Below are positions 51,912 through 60,362 of a DNA stretch of 64,000 nucleotides, in pieces. Position 1 is the stretch's first letter; every line of letters starts with the position of its first letter. The stretch spans positions 47,971-111,970 of the forward strand of contig JAVMKI010000051.1 of NCBI GenBank assembly GCA_031732755.1, in the 5' to 3' direction. Both the position numbers and the translations under genes were made by a program. The notes under the pieces are model-generated. The model made no database searches. It was given only the letters and a program-made list of their open reading frames with translations, and was not told the DNA's origin. This stretch comes from Contendibacter sp031732755 (GTDB lineage: Bacteria > Pseudomonadota > Gammaproteobacteria > Competibacterales > Competibacteraceae).

Positions 51912-53323
51912 TCAGCACGCGGCATCGGCGGTGGCGCGTGTTTCGGTTGTCGCATGCCAGGGAGCCGGCTGCCGCACGGCGTCCCAAATTGGATTGTTCA
52001 CCGACGCGGCCAGTTGCTGGGCCAGTTCCACCGCACCGGCGTAACCGGCGTAGCCGATGTCGCGGACGTGATCGACATCGAGAAACGGAATGCGCGCCTT
52101 GAGCGTGGGATAGATATAGCGGTCGCCGGCCACCAAAATGTCCGCCCCATAATCCAGGAAAGTGTTGAGGAGCGCGGTTTGGTCATTGTCGGCGATCAGC
52201 CGGGCTTTCGGTCCCATGAGAGCCCGGATGCGCGCTTTGTCTTCCTCGGTCGATTTTTCGGTGCCAGCGGCCACGACCTTCAGTCCCAGTTCCTGCATCG
52301 CGCCGACTAGCGACCAGGATTTATGCCCACCGGAAAAAATCAGCGCGCGCTTCCCTTTGAGCCGTTTGCGCGAGGATGCGGTCCACGCCCAGGCATTGGC
52401 CTCCTCGCGGGCGATCAACCGTTCCGCGCGCTGGCCGAGGTCGGGATCGGCCAGCAGGGTGGCGAACCGGCGAATGGCCTGCGACGTGTTTTCGATGCCG
52501 TAGAAACTGCCCTCGAAGAACGGAATGCCGTAACGTTCCGCCAAGGCGCGCGCGACGTTGAGCAGGGCCTTGGAGCAGACCACCATGCTGGCGCGCGCCC
52601 GATGCATGGTCTGGATTTCGGCGAAGCGCGCGTCGCCCGATAGTGTGCACAGGATGCGCAGGCCCAGTTCGTCGAACAGTGGCGCCACGTTCCAGAATTC
52701 GCCACCGACATTCCACTCGCCGATCAGGTTCACGTCGTGCACCCGCCGGAGCGCGGCGCGCGCTTTCGCCGGCAAAGCGGCGGGTTCGCGCGTGCCGATG
52801 ACGTGCTTGAGCAACACCTCACCCGCGTACCGGTTGCCCAGATTCTTGCCGCCGTAAAATCCCGCGCAATCGACCGGAATCACCGGTATGCCCCAGCGCC
52901 GGGTCGCGTCGCGGGTCACCGCCTCCACATCGTCGCCGTGCAAAGCCGGAACGCAGGTGACGTAAACGAATACCGCCGCCGGCTGGAACTGCTCCACGGC
53001 ACGGCGGATGGCGTGGAACAAACGCATTTCTCCCCGCCCCATGATCACGTCCATTTCCCCCAAATCCGTGGTCATCCCGATGCGGTAGAGCGTTGGACCG
53101 GACGAGCGGGAACGCGCCCATCCCAGGAACTGCCGGCGCAGCCAATAGGGCCATGCACGATGTGGGCGGCATCGGCCACGGGTAGCAGGGCATTGCGGGC
53201 GCCATCGAAGAAACAGCCGCCCTGTGTTTCACCTGGCGTGGCGCGGACACAACCGGATTTGCTTTTGCCGTTGTGCTGGCAGGTGGGTTCGTTCTGAAGT
53301 TGCCGCAACTCGTTTTGGTTCAT
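51912..53323 (-). pseudogene. vnfE: FeV-cofactor scaffold subunit VnfE, one frameshift
   Basis: Read from ATG 53323 the frame gives KSGCVRATPGETQGGCFFDGARNAL and HIVHGPIGCAGSSWDG, then runs off into a stop. The correct sequence continues in another frame as ARSRSSGPTLYRIGMTTDLGEMDVIMGRGE and on to 51912. Adding one base in the CCC run at 53117-53119 (GGG on the coding strand) restores a 470-residue protein of normal length, including FVYVTCVPALHGDD and VNLIGEWNVGGEFW. VnfE pairs with VnfN. A single homopolymer indel may be an assembly error, so the gene may be functional. Confidence 0.85.
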
Positions 53324-53335
53324 GGCGGGTTTCCT

Positions 53336-53746
53336 TCATTCGCTCTTTGCGGCGGATGCAGGTTGCGCGTCGACGTAATGCGTGTCGGCCGCCCTGCGCG
53401 CCAAAGTACGCGCCATGTCCAATTCCACGGGCGTCAACAACGAGTCGCGCACACGATTGAATAGCGGATTGAGAAAGGAATTGCCCCAACGAAACAGCGC
53501 TGATCGTTCCAGCAACGCGTTCTTGCGAAACCGCAGGCAGCCGTAGCACAGGCGCGAACGAGCAACATGCTGGTAACGGCGAATGCCGTAGACCAAGGCG
53601 AATAGGCGGATGCCAGTGGCCAGTACTTCGCGGAAAGGACGAAACCACCAAGCACGGCGGTAACAAAGCTGTTCCAGCCGAATCGTGCAGATCTTGCAAG
53701 ATGGATCGGCGGTAGACGCTGCGGGCAGCAGTACGGTGTCGTTCAT
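53336..53746 (-). CDS. Uncharacterised Cys-containing protein between vnfA and vnfE
   Basis: 136 residues, no family recognised. It has two Cys pairs: SCKICTIRLEQLC near residues 16-28 and CYGCLRFRKN near residue 67, which could bind zinc or an iron-sulfur cluster. The middle is basic and aromatic (YRRAWWFRPFREVLATGIRLFALVYG). It starts at ATG 53746 with an AAGGA ribosome site, 41 bp after vnfA, and ends 12 bp before vnfE, so it is certainly in the vnf unit. A role in cofactor assembly, regulation or protein maturation is possible, but no evidence decides. Confidence 0.7.
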   Translation of the reverse strand: MNDTVLLPAASTADPSCKICTIRLEQLCYRRAWWFRPFREVLATGIRLFALVYGIRRYQHVARSRLCYGCLRFRKNALLERSALFRWGNSFLNPLFNRVRDSLLTPVELDMARTLARRAADTHYVDAQPASAAKSE

Positions 53747-53787
53747 ACGAATTCCTTCTTGCGAGGATGGGGATCAATGCTTGGTAT

Positions 53788-55425
53788 TCAGCGAAACGCT
53801 TTGTAGTGGAGTTTGTATTTCTGCATGCGCAGCCCCAGGATGCGGCGGGTCAGCCCAAGATGGTTGGCCGCTTCCGTCATGTTGCCGTCGTGCAGCTTGA
53901 GGGCCTCGACGATCATTTCGTATTCCACGACCGCCAGCCGCGCCTCCAGTCCACCTTCACACGACACCTCGGAGATTAGCGGCGTCTGGAGGGAAGGCGG
54001 CAGGTTGTAGCCGTGAATCACCCCGTTCTCCGCCGCCAGAATGACTGCCCGCTCGATCACGTTTTCCAGTTCGCGCACATTACCCGGCCAGTGATAGCGC
54101 ACCAACATGTTGAGTGCGGGTGTGGAAACGCGCTTTACCTCTACCCCTATCTGGCGAGAAAACTTGCCGACGAAATAGTCGGCCAGCGCGATCACGTCGT
54201 TGCCGCGTTCGCGTAGTGGCGGAACCGTGATCGGGTACACGTTGAGGCGGTAATAGAGATCCTCGCGAAAGCCGCCCTTGGCGACCATGTCGGCCAAATC
54301 GCGGTTGGTGGCGGCCAGAATCCGCAAATCCACTCGATGCGTGACGTTGCCTCCGACGCGCTCGAATGACCGCTCCTGCAAGACCCGCAACAGCTTGGCC
54401 TGAATCGGCAGCGACAGCTCGCCCACTTCGTCCAGGAAGATCGTGCCACCGTCGGCTTCCTCGAAGCGCCCCTTGCGCTGGGCATGCGCGCCGGTGAACG
54501 AGCCTTTTTCGTGGCCGAACAGTTCGCTTTCGACCACGCTTTCGGTGAGCGCGGCGCAGTTGAACTTGACGAAGGGTCCCGCGGCGTTGACGCCGTTGTA
54601 GTGGATGGCGCTGGCGACCAGTTCCTTGCCGACTCCGCTTTCGCCCAGGATCAGCACCGTGGTCTTGGTGCGGGCGATCTTTTCGATCAGCGCGTACACC
54701 TCCCGCATCGACTTGGAGTTGCCGATGATGTTGGAGGGTTTGAACTTTTCTTTCAGTGCGTCGCGAAGGTGACAGTTTTCCTGTTCCAGCGCCGCGTGTT
54801 GCACCGATTCCATCAGAAAAAACTCGACCGACTGGGCCGTCATCGCCGCCAGGATCGAAACGATCTCCACGTCCAAATCCAGCAGGCGCCGGTTGTCGTA
54901 AATCCGTTCGGCGCTGATGGTGCCCATGATTTTCTGGCCGCGCAGGATCGGTACGCAGATGAAAGAGAGGCGGGCGTCGGAGATCGCGTCGCGCGCCCGG
55001 GTGCGGTTGAGAAAATCCGGTTCCTCGCTGATTCGCGGGACCACGATTTTCTGGCCGGTTTCCACCACTTTGCCGGTAATGCCCTCGCCTAGATCATAGA
55101 TACCGCGCGCGGCCTCCTCGTCGGTGAGTCCCAAGCTCTGGTGAACGAAAATGCGCCCAGAAGCTGGGTCATAGAGGGTGACCATGCCGCGCACTACTTT
55201 CAGATAGCGCTGCATGATCTGGAGCAGGGTATGCAGGATGATCTCCAGATTGCCGCTTTCGGTGACAATCTGGCTCATCTCCCGAATCATCGGTAAAAGA
55301 TTGGTGCGACACTCACCCAAATCGCATCGCGCGGTTTGCTCTTCGGAAAAACTCGCCAAATCGCGATAATCCGCAAAGTTGATCGCAGTACCAATCGGAA
55401 TAAACTCGGACGTGTCGATGTCCAT
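53788..55425 (-). CDS. vnfA: Sigma54-dependent transcriptional activator VnfA
   Basis: 545 residues from ATG 55425 (MDIDTSEFIP); an upstream in-frame ATG adds 14. N-terminal segment holds a CX4C pair (ARCDLGECRTN), possibly an iron-sulfur ligand set as reported for Azotobacter VnfA. A GAF domain follows (about 30-190). The AAA+ domain has GESGVGKE, the sigma54-contact loop GSFTGA (usual form GAFTGA) and GGTIFLDEVGEL. The C-terminal helix-turn-helix is GNMTEAANHLGLTRRILGLRMQKYKL. AnfA and NifA are alternatives, but the GTAC-N6-GTAC site and vnf neighbours favour VnfA. Confidence 0.9.
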   Translation of the reverse strand: MDIDTSEFIPIGTAINFADYRDLASFSEEQTARCDLGECRTNLLPMIREMSQIVTESGNLEIILHTLLQIMQRYLKVVRGMVTLYDPASGRIFVHQSLGLTDEEAARGIYDLGEGITGKVVETGQKIVVPRISEEPDFLNRTRARDAISDARLSFICVPILRGQKIMGTISAERIYDNRRLLDLDVEIVSILAAMTAQSVEFFLMESVQHAALEQENCHLRDALKEKFKPSNIIGNSKSMREVYALIEKIARTKTTVLILGESGVGKELVASAIHYNGVNAAGPFVKFNCAALTESVVESELFGHEKGSFTGAHAQRKGRFEEADGGTIFLDEVGELSLPIQAKLLRVLQERSFERVGGNVTHRVDLRILAATNRDLADMVAKGGFREDLYYRLNVYPITVPPLRERGNDVIALADYFVGKFSRQIGVEVKRVSTPALNMLVRYHWPGNVRELENVIERAVILAAENGVIHGYNLPPSLQTPLISEVSCEGGLEARLAVVEYEMIVEALKLHDGNMTEAANHLGLTRRILGLRMQKYKLHYKAFR

Positions 55426-55656
55426 CGATATGCCTTGTATATCAAAGTATATAACGATTAGCAGCACATAACCTGCATTCCGACAAATCGGCGAAGCAGA
55501 CCGAAGCTGGCGGTTAGGCGACCCGCTTTCAGATTACCGAATCATTTCGCCGATGAGAACGTCATTTCATCCGCTCGGCGATTCGATCCACACCACCCGG
55601 CAAGACGTCTCCGGCGGAGATTCCGATGTCCGTTCTGTCCGGGCGATGGGGCGAGT

Positions 55657-55673
55657 GCCCTGGAGAGCAGGGC
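55657..55673. terminator. Stem-loop after vnfH
   Basis: GCCCTG-GAGAG-CAGGGC, a perfect 6-bp stem just downstream of the vnfH stop codon. There is no T-run, so it may stabilise the vnfH mRNA or attenuate read-through into vnfA rather than end transcription fully. Confidence 0.4.
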
Positions 55674-55686
55674 CGTCCAGGACGAA

Positions 55687-56577
55687 TCAGGCGGCAACCA
55701 ATTTGGCTTCTTCCGCCGCAGTCTTGCCGACGATGTCCTCGTTCTCCTCGTCGAGAATGCCGAATTCCATCAGCAGGTCCTCCAGTTCGTCCATGGTTAG
55801 CGGTTTGGGGACCACGAATTTTTTATTATCGATGATCTTCTGCGCCAAGGTGCGGTATTCGTCGGCCTGCTTGGCGGTGGGATCGTACTCGATCACCGTC
55901 ATCCGGCGGATTTCGGCGCGCTGCACCACATTGTCGCGCGGCACGAAATGGATCATTTGGGTACCCATTTTCGCGGCCAGCGCCTCGATCAGTTCGGCTT
56001 CGCGGTCGGTCTTGCGCGAGTTGCAGATCAAGCCGGCCAGACGCACTTTGCCGGAGGCCGCATACTTGACGATTCCCTTGGCGATGTTGTTGGCGGCATA
56101 CATCGCCATCATCTCGCCCGATACCACGATGTAGATTTCCTGAGCTTTGTTTTCACGAATGGGCATGGCGAAACCGCCACACACCACGTCGCCCAGCACG
56201 TCGTAGAACACGAAATCGAGTTCTTCCTCGTAGGCGCCTTCCTCTTCCAGAAAATTGATGGCGGTGATGACGCCACGCCCGGCGCAGCCCACGCCCGGCT
56301 CGGGACCGCCCGATTCGACGCAGCGGATGCTGCCATAGCCGACTTTCAGCACGTCATCCAGTTCCAGGTCTTCGACCGTGCCGGCGTCCGCCGCCATCTG
56401 CATGATGGTGCTCTGGGCCTTGGCGTGGAGAATCAAACGAGTGGAATCGGCCTTGGGATCGCAACCAACGATCATGATCTTCTTGCCTTGCGCAGCTAGC
56501 CCCGCCACCAGGTTTTGGGTGGTGGTGGATTTACCGATGCCGCCTTTCCCATAAATCGCGCATTGACGGATTGCCAT
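55687..56577 (-). CDS. vnfH: Vanadium nitrogenase iron protein VnfH
   Basis: 296 residues. ATP-dependent electron donor to the VFe protein; also needed in cofactor maturation. P-loop CAIYGKGGIGKSTTTQNL; [4Fe-4S] cysteines in CVESGGPEPGVGCAGRGV and DVLGDVVCGGFAMPIRE; the latter segments ENKAQEIYIVVSGEMMAMYAANNIAKGIVKYA match VnfH of Azotobacter closely. Starts at ATG 56577 behind a GAGGT ribosome site, with a sigma54-type promoter upstream. It is divergent from vnfD, unlike the Azotobacter order where vnfH is clustered with a ferredoxin gene. Confidence 0.95.
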   Translation of the reverse strand: MAIRQCAIYGKGGIGKSTTTQNLVAGLAAQGKKIMIVGCDPKADSTRLILHAKAQSTIMQMAADAGTVEDLELDDVLKVGYGSIRCVESGGPEPGVGCAGRGVITAINFLEEEGAYEEELDFVFYDVLGDVVCGGFAMPIRENKAQEIYIVVSGEMMAMYAANNIAKGIVKYAASGKVRLAGLICNSRKTDREAELIEALAAKMGTQMIHFVPRDNVVQRAEIRRMTVIEYDPTAKQADEYRTLAQKIIDNKKFVVPKPLTMDELEDLLMEFGILDEENEDIVGKTAAEEAKLVAA

Positions 56578-56629
56578 TGCAGAGTACCTCTATCGCCGAA
56601 GAATAAATCTGACTTTCGCTTCCCGGTGT

Positions 56630-56646
56630 TTCAAGCTTCGTGCCAA
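56630..56646 (-). promoter_or_regulatory. Sigma54-type promoter of vnfH
   Basis: Minus-strand sequence CTTGGCACGAAGCTTGAAAC carries TTGGCAC at -24 and TTGA at -12 (GG-N10-GA in place of GG-N10-GC). It lies about 55 bp ahead of the vnfH ATG. The weakened -12 may make vnfH expression more dependent on activator. Confidence 0.65.
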
Positions 56647-56788
56647 GAGAACACCGCCTCGGCCGGTGATCGTTTAATGAAGTGGCTATTATTCATGGAA
56701 GTCAACAGGCTATAAGCGAATTCTCCGGCCATGGGAATCGTTGCCGTTTCCACGCGCGGCAACCGTATTCAATTCAATCGGCAAAACT

Positions 56789-56802
56789 GTACGTTCTGGT
56801 AC
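56789..56802. promoter_or_regulatory. VnfA-type binding site 1 (perfect)
   Basis: GTAC-GTTCTG-GTAC matches the GTAC-N6-GTAC element reported for Azotobacter VnfA. It lies about 165 bp upstream of the vnfD -24 box and about 145 bp upstream of the vnfH -24 box, suiting enhancer action on both. Confidence 0.8.
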
Positions 56803-56818
56803 GAAACCACGACAAAAA

Positions 56819-56832
56819 GTACGTTCGAGAAC
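56819..56832. promoter_or_regulatory. VnfA-type binding site 2 (imperfect)
   Basis: GTAC-GTTCGA-GAAC differs from the consensus at one base of the right half and repeats GTACGTTC of site 1. It starts 30 bp from site 1, about three helical turns, so two dimers could bind on the same face. Confidence 0.6.
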
Positions 56833-56965
56833 GGGCCGCAATTCGGAACACGACAATCGTTATATATTTTTGTTTATCTCGACTAAGACGATAAAAGTGA
56901 GAAATTGCGTAAGCCGGTTTTTTTTAAGAAAAAATATCCATCCTCATCTCGCATCCAGAAAAATC

Positions 56966-56982
56966 TTGGCACAACTCGTGCG
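56966..56982 (+). promoter_or_regulatory. Sigma54 promoter of vnfD operon
   Basis: TTGGCACAACTCGTGCG has the GG (56968-56969) and GC (56980-56981) separated by ten bases, a near-perfect -24/-12 promoter. The predicted start lies around 56993, about 70 bp before the vnfD ATG. Confidence 0.8.
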
Positions 56983-57060
56983 ATCTCCACGATGACGGTC
57001 CGATGGTAATGAGTCGCCGTACATTCGAGACCGAATCGTCAATGCGAGGAGTACCAGACC

Positions 57061-58482
57061 ATGCCCATGATCCTGTTGGATTGCGACAAAGACATTCCCG
57101 AACGTCAACGCCACATTTACCTGAAAGCCCCCGGAGAAAGCACCAAGGAATTCCTGCCTATCGCCAATGTCGCCACGATTCCAGGCACGCTCTCGGAACG
57201 CGGTTGCGCCTTCTGCGGCGCCAAGCTGGTGATCGGCGGCGTCGTGAAAGACGCCATTCAGATGATTCACGGCCCAGTTGGCTGCGCCTACGACACTTGG
57301 CACACCAAGCGTTATCCCAGTGACAACGGCCATGTTCCGCTCAAATACGTGTGGTCGACTGACATGAAGGAAAGCCACATCGTGTTCGGCGGCGAGAAGC
57401 GGCTGGAACAGTCGATCCACGAAGCCTTCGACGCCATGCCGCACATGAAGCGGATGTTCCTCTACACCACCTGCCCGACGGCGCTGATCGGCGATGACGT
57501 GAAAGCCGTGGCCAAGAAGGTGATGCAGGATCGGCCCGACGTCGACATCTTCACCGTGGAATGCCCCGGCTTCTCCGGCGTCAGCCAGTCCAAGGGCCAC
57601 CACGTCCTGAACATCGGCTGGGTGGATCAGAAGGTCGGCTCGGTGGAACCGGAGATCAAGAGTCCGTACACGATCAACTTCATCGGCGACTACAACATCC
57701 AGGGCGACACCCAACTGCTGCAAACCTACTGGGATCGCTTGGGGATTCAAGTCATCGCCCACTTCACCGGCAATGCCAATTACGACGAGCTGCGCTCCAT
57801 GCACCGCGCCCAGCTCAGCGTGGTCAACTGCGCCCGCTCCGCCGGCTACATCGCCAACGAGTTAAAGAAGCGCTACGGCATTCCACGGCTGGACATCGAT
57901 ACCTGGGGCTTCAACTACATGGCCGAGGGCATTCGCAAGGTTTGCTCTTTCTTCGGGATCGAGGAGAAAGGCGAAGCCTTGATCGCGGAAGAGTACGCGC
58001 AGTGGAAGCCCAAGCTGGATTGGTACAAGGAGCGGCTGAAGGGCAAGAAGATGGCGATCTGGACCGGCGGCCCGCGGCTGTGGCACTGGACCAAGTCGGT
58101 GGAAGACGACATGGGCATCGAAGTGGTCGCCATGTCCTCCAAGTTCGGCCATGAGGAGGACTTCGAAAAAGTAGTGGCGCGCGGTCGGGAAGGCACCTAC
58201 TACATCGACGACGCCAACGAGCTGGAATTCTTCGAAATTCTGGAAAACATCAAGCCGGACATCATCTTCACCGGCCCGCGCGTCGGCGAACTGGTGAAGA
58301 AGCTGCACATTCCCTACATCAACGGCCACGCCTATCACAATGGCCCGTACATGGACTTCCAGGGTTTCGTGAACATGGCGCGCGACATCTACAACGCCAC
58401 TCATAGCCCCTTGCTCGGTCTGGCGGCCACCGACATTCGCCGGACCGTCAAGGCCAAGATTGCGCTGAAGGAGGTCGCGTGA
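57061..58482 (+). CDS. vnfD: Vanadium nitrogenase alpha subunit VnfD
   Basis: 473 residues. Catalytic subunit that carries the FeV-cofactor. P-cluster cysteines are Cys49 (SERGCAFCGAKL), Cys75 (GPVGCAYDTW) and one in YTTCPTALIGDD. Cofactor ligands are expected at Cys about 257 (VVNCARSAGY) and His in NGHAYHNGPY. TGGPRLWHW is the loop that in vanadium enzymes holds a carbonate-like bridge. Length and sequence follow VnfD of Azotobacter closely; AnfD is longer and differs. Preceded by the sigma54 promoter; overlaps vnfG. Confidence 0.97.
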   Translation: MPMILLDCDKDIPERQRHIYLKAPGESTKEFLPIANVATIPGTLSERGCAFCGAKLVIGGVVKDAIQMIHGPVGCAYDTWHTKRYPSDNGHVPLKYVWSTDMKESHIVFGGEKRLEQSIHEAFDAMPHMKRMFLYTTCPTALIGDDVKAVAKKVMQDRPDVDIFTVECPGFSGVSQSKGHHVLNIGWVDQKVGSVEPEIKSPYTINFIGDYNIQGDTQLLQTYWDRLGIQVIAHFTGNANYDELRSMHRAQLSVVNCARSAGYIANELKKRYGIPRLDIDTWGFNYMAEGIRKVCSFFGIEEKGEALIAEEYAQWKPKLDWYKERLKGKKMAIWTGGPRLWHWTKSVEDDMGIEVVAMSSKFGHEEDFEKVVARGREGTYYIDDANELEFFEILENIKPDIIFTGPRVGELVKKLHIPYINGHAYHNGPYMDFQGFVNMARDIYNATHSPLLGLAATDIRRTVKAKIALKEVA

Positions 58483-58820
58483 TGGATGCTCGCGCCGAAG
58501 AACTGTTCGATTATGTCCAGGAACGTTGCCTGTGGCAGTTCCACTCGCGCAGTTGGGACCGGCAGGAAAACATTGAGGGCATCATCGCCAAGGGCATCGA
58601 ATTGCTCCAAGGCAAGACGCCCGCGGCCGACACGCCCAAGGATCGTTGTTTTCTGGCGGACGCCCGGATCATGGTGGCCGATTTCCGCTCGGGCTTCCCC
58701 TGGATCAAAGACGCCGATGCCGAGGAAATTCGCCAAGTGATGGAGCAACTGAGCCAGTTGCTCGTCGCCGTCACCATCACCCACTCCAAGAACCGCGAGC
58801 TTTCACATCATTTGTATTGA
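58482..58820 (+). CDS. vnfG: Vanadium nitrogenase delta subunit VnfG
   Basis: 112 residues. The extra small subunit that only alternative nitrogenases possess; it binds at the alpha subunit and helps cofactor insertion. FDYVQERCLWQFHSRSWDRQENIEG and the ending ITHSKNRELSHHLY match VnfG. The ATG at 58482 overlaps the vnfD stop by one base; a GTG at 58479 is also in frame. vnfK starts 43 bp later. Confidence 0.95.
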   Translation: MDARAEELFDYVQERCLWQFHSRSWDRQENIEGIIAKGIELLQGKTPAADTPKDRCFLADARIMVADFRSGFPWIKDADAEEIRQVMEQLSQLLVAVTITHSKNRELSHHLY

Positions 58821-58863
58821 GAACCCGTCGCCCTGCTCTAGTGAAGTTCAAGAGGGACATCGT

Positions 58864-60279
58864 ATGTCTTGTGAAATGACCGAAGTTCATGCGCCCGAAG
58901 TCAAGGCGCACGCCAAGGAGCGCGCCGGGACCATCAACCCGATGCTCGACTGCCAACCGGCCGGCGCTCAGTTCGCCGGCATCGGCATCCAGGATTGCAT
59001 TCCGCTAGTTCACGGCGGCCAAGGCTGCTGCATGTTCGTGCGGCTGCTGTTCGCCCAGCACTTCAAGGAGAATTTCGACATCGCCTCGACCTCGCTGCAT
59101 GAGGAATCCGCCGTGTTCGGCGGCACCAAGCGCATCGAGGAAGGCGTCATGGTATTGGCCAAGCGCTATCCGCAACTGCGCGTCATCCCGATCATCACCA
59201 CCTGCTCGACCGAGGTGATCGGCGATGATATCGAAGGCACGATCCGGCTCTGTAATCAAGCGCTCCAGCGCGAATTTCCAGAGCGGGAAATCCATCTGGT
59301 GCCAGTGCACACGCCCAGCTTCAAGGGCAGCCACGTCAGCGGTTATGACGAAGCACTGAAGGCGCTGGTCAAGACGCTGGCCAAAAAAGGCGAACCGACC
59401 GGCAAGCTCAACCTGTTCCCCGGCTGGATCAATCCCGGCGACGTGGTTCTGCTGAAATCCTATCTGAGCCAAATGGGCGTGGACGGCGCCATCTTCATGG
59501 ACACCGAGGATTTCGATTCGCCGATGCTGCCGGATAAGTCCATCAACACTCATGGCCGCACCACGGTCGAGGATTTGCAAAACAGCGCCAACGCCTGCGG
59601 TTCGATCGCGATGGCCCGCTATGAAGGCGCAGCAGCGGCCAAGCATTTGGAGAGCACATTTGGCGTGCCGCAGGTGCTCACCGCCAGCCCGTACGGCATC
59701 CGCAACACCGACCTGCTGCTGCAACACATCAGCGACCTGACCGGTCAGCCGATTCCCGATTCACTGGTCAAGGAACGCGGCATCGCGCTCGATGCGATGG
59801 CCGACTTGGCGCATATGTTCTTCGCCAACAAGAAGGTGGCGATCTACGGTCACGCCGATCTGGTGTTCGGGCTGGCGCAATTCTGCATGGAGCTGGAAAT
59901 GGAACCGGTGTTGCTGCTGATCGGCGATGACAACACCCGCTACAAGAAAGACCCACGCATCAAGGAGCTGAAAGAAACCGCCACCTTCGACATGGAAATC
60001 GTCCTCAACGCCGACCTGTGGGATCTAGAGAAGCGCATCAAGGACAAGAGCGTCGAGCTGGATCTGATCCTGGGCCATTCCAAAGGCCGCTACATCGCTA
60101 TTGACGCCAACATTCCAATGGTGCGGGTCGGATTCCCGACCTTCGATCGCGCCGGTCTGTACCGCAAACCGATCATCGGCTACCGGGGCGCGATGGAACT
60201 GGCGGAAACCATCGCCAACACCCTGTTCACGCACATGGAATACACCAAGAACCGCGAGTGGATTTTGAACACCTGGTGA
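58864..60279 (+). CDS. vnfK: Vanadium nitrogenase beta subunit VnfK
   Basis: 471 residues. Partner of VnfD sharing the P-cluster; ligands Cys30 (MLDCQPAGAQ), Cys55 (GGQGCCMFVR) and one in ITTCSTEVIGDD are present. FKENFDIASTSLHEESAVFGGTKR, GKLNLFPGWINPGDVVLLKSYLSQM and the ending YTKNREWILNTW match VnfK. VnfDGK is complete, so a (VnfDGK)2 VFe protein can be expected. The next gene follows after 83 bp. Confidence 0.97.
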   Translation: MSCEMTEVHAPEVKAHAKERAGTINPMLDCQPAGAQFAGIGIQDCIPLVHGGQGCCMFVRLLFAQHFKENFDIASTSLHEESAVFGGTKRIEEGVMVLAKRYPQLRVIPIITTCSTEVIGDDIEGTIRLCNQALQREFPEREIHLVPVHTPSFKGSHVSGYDEALKALVKTLAKKGEPTGKLNLFPGWINPGDVVLLKSYLSQMGVDGAIFMDTEDFDSPMLPDKSINTHGRTTVEDLQNSANACGSIAMARYEGAAAAKHLESTFGVPQVLTASPYGIRNTDLLLQHISDLTGQPIPDSLVKERGIALDAMADLAHMFFANKKVAIYGHADLVFGLAQFCMELEMEPVLLLIGDDNTRYKKDPRIKELKETATFDMEIVLNADLWDLEKRIKDKSVELDLILGHSKGRYIAIDANIPMVRVGFPTFDRAGLYRKPIIGYRGAMELAETIANTLFTHMEYTKNREWILNTW

Positions 60280-60362
60280 GCTGAGCGCCCAGGCCCGGCG
60301 GCGCGCGTCGCCGGGTCATCCCTGAACTCTCTGGAGAATTCCCACTGCTTGAGGAGAACGCT

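Larger units (their letters stand above)
56578..57060. other. 483-bp regulatory spacer between divergent vnfH and vnfD
   Basis: No gene. It holds a sigma54-type promoter for vnfH near 56630-56646, two VnfA-type sites near the middle (56789-56832), an AT-rich stretch (56850-56950) that may bend and bind IHF, and a sigma54 promoter for vnfD near 56966-56982. Confidence 0.8.

Noticed and set aside
57061..60279. Iron-only nitrogenase AnfDGK
   Set aside because: The alpha subunit is 473 residues without the longer AnfD C-terminus, and VnfD, VnfG and VnfK signatures match throughout.
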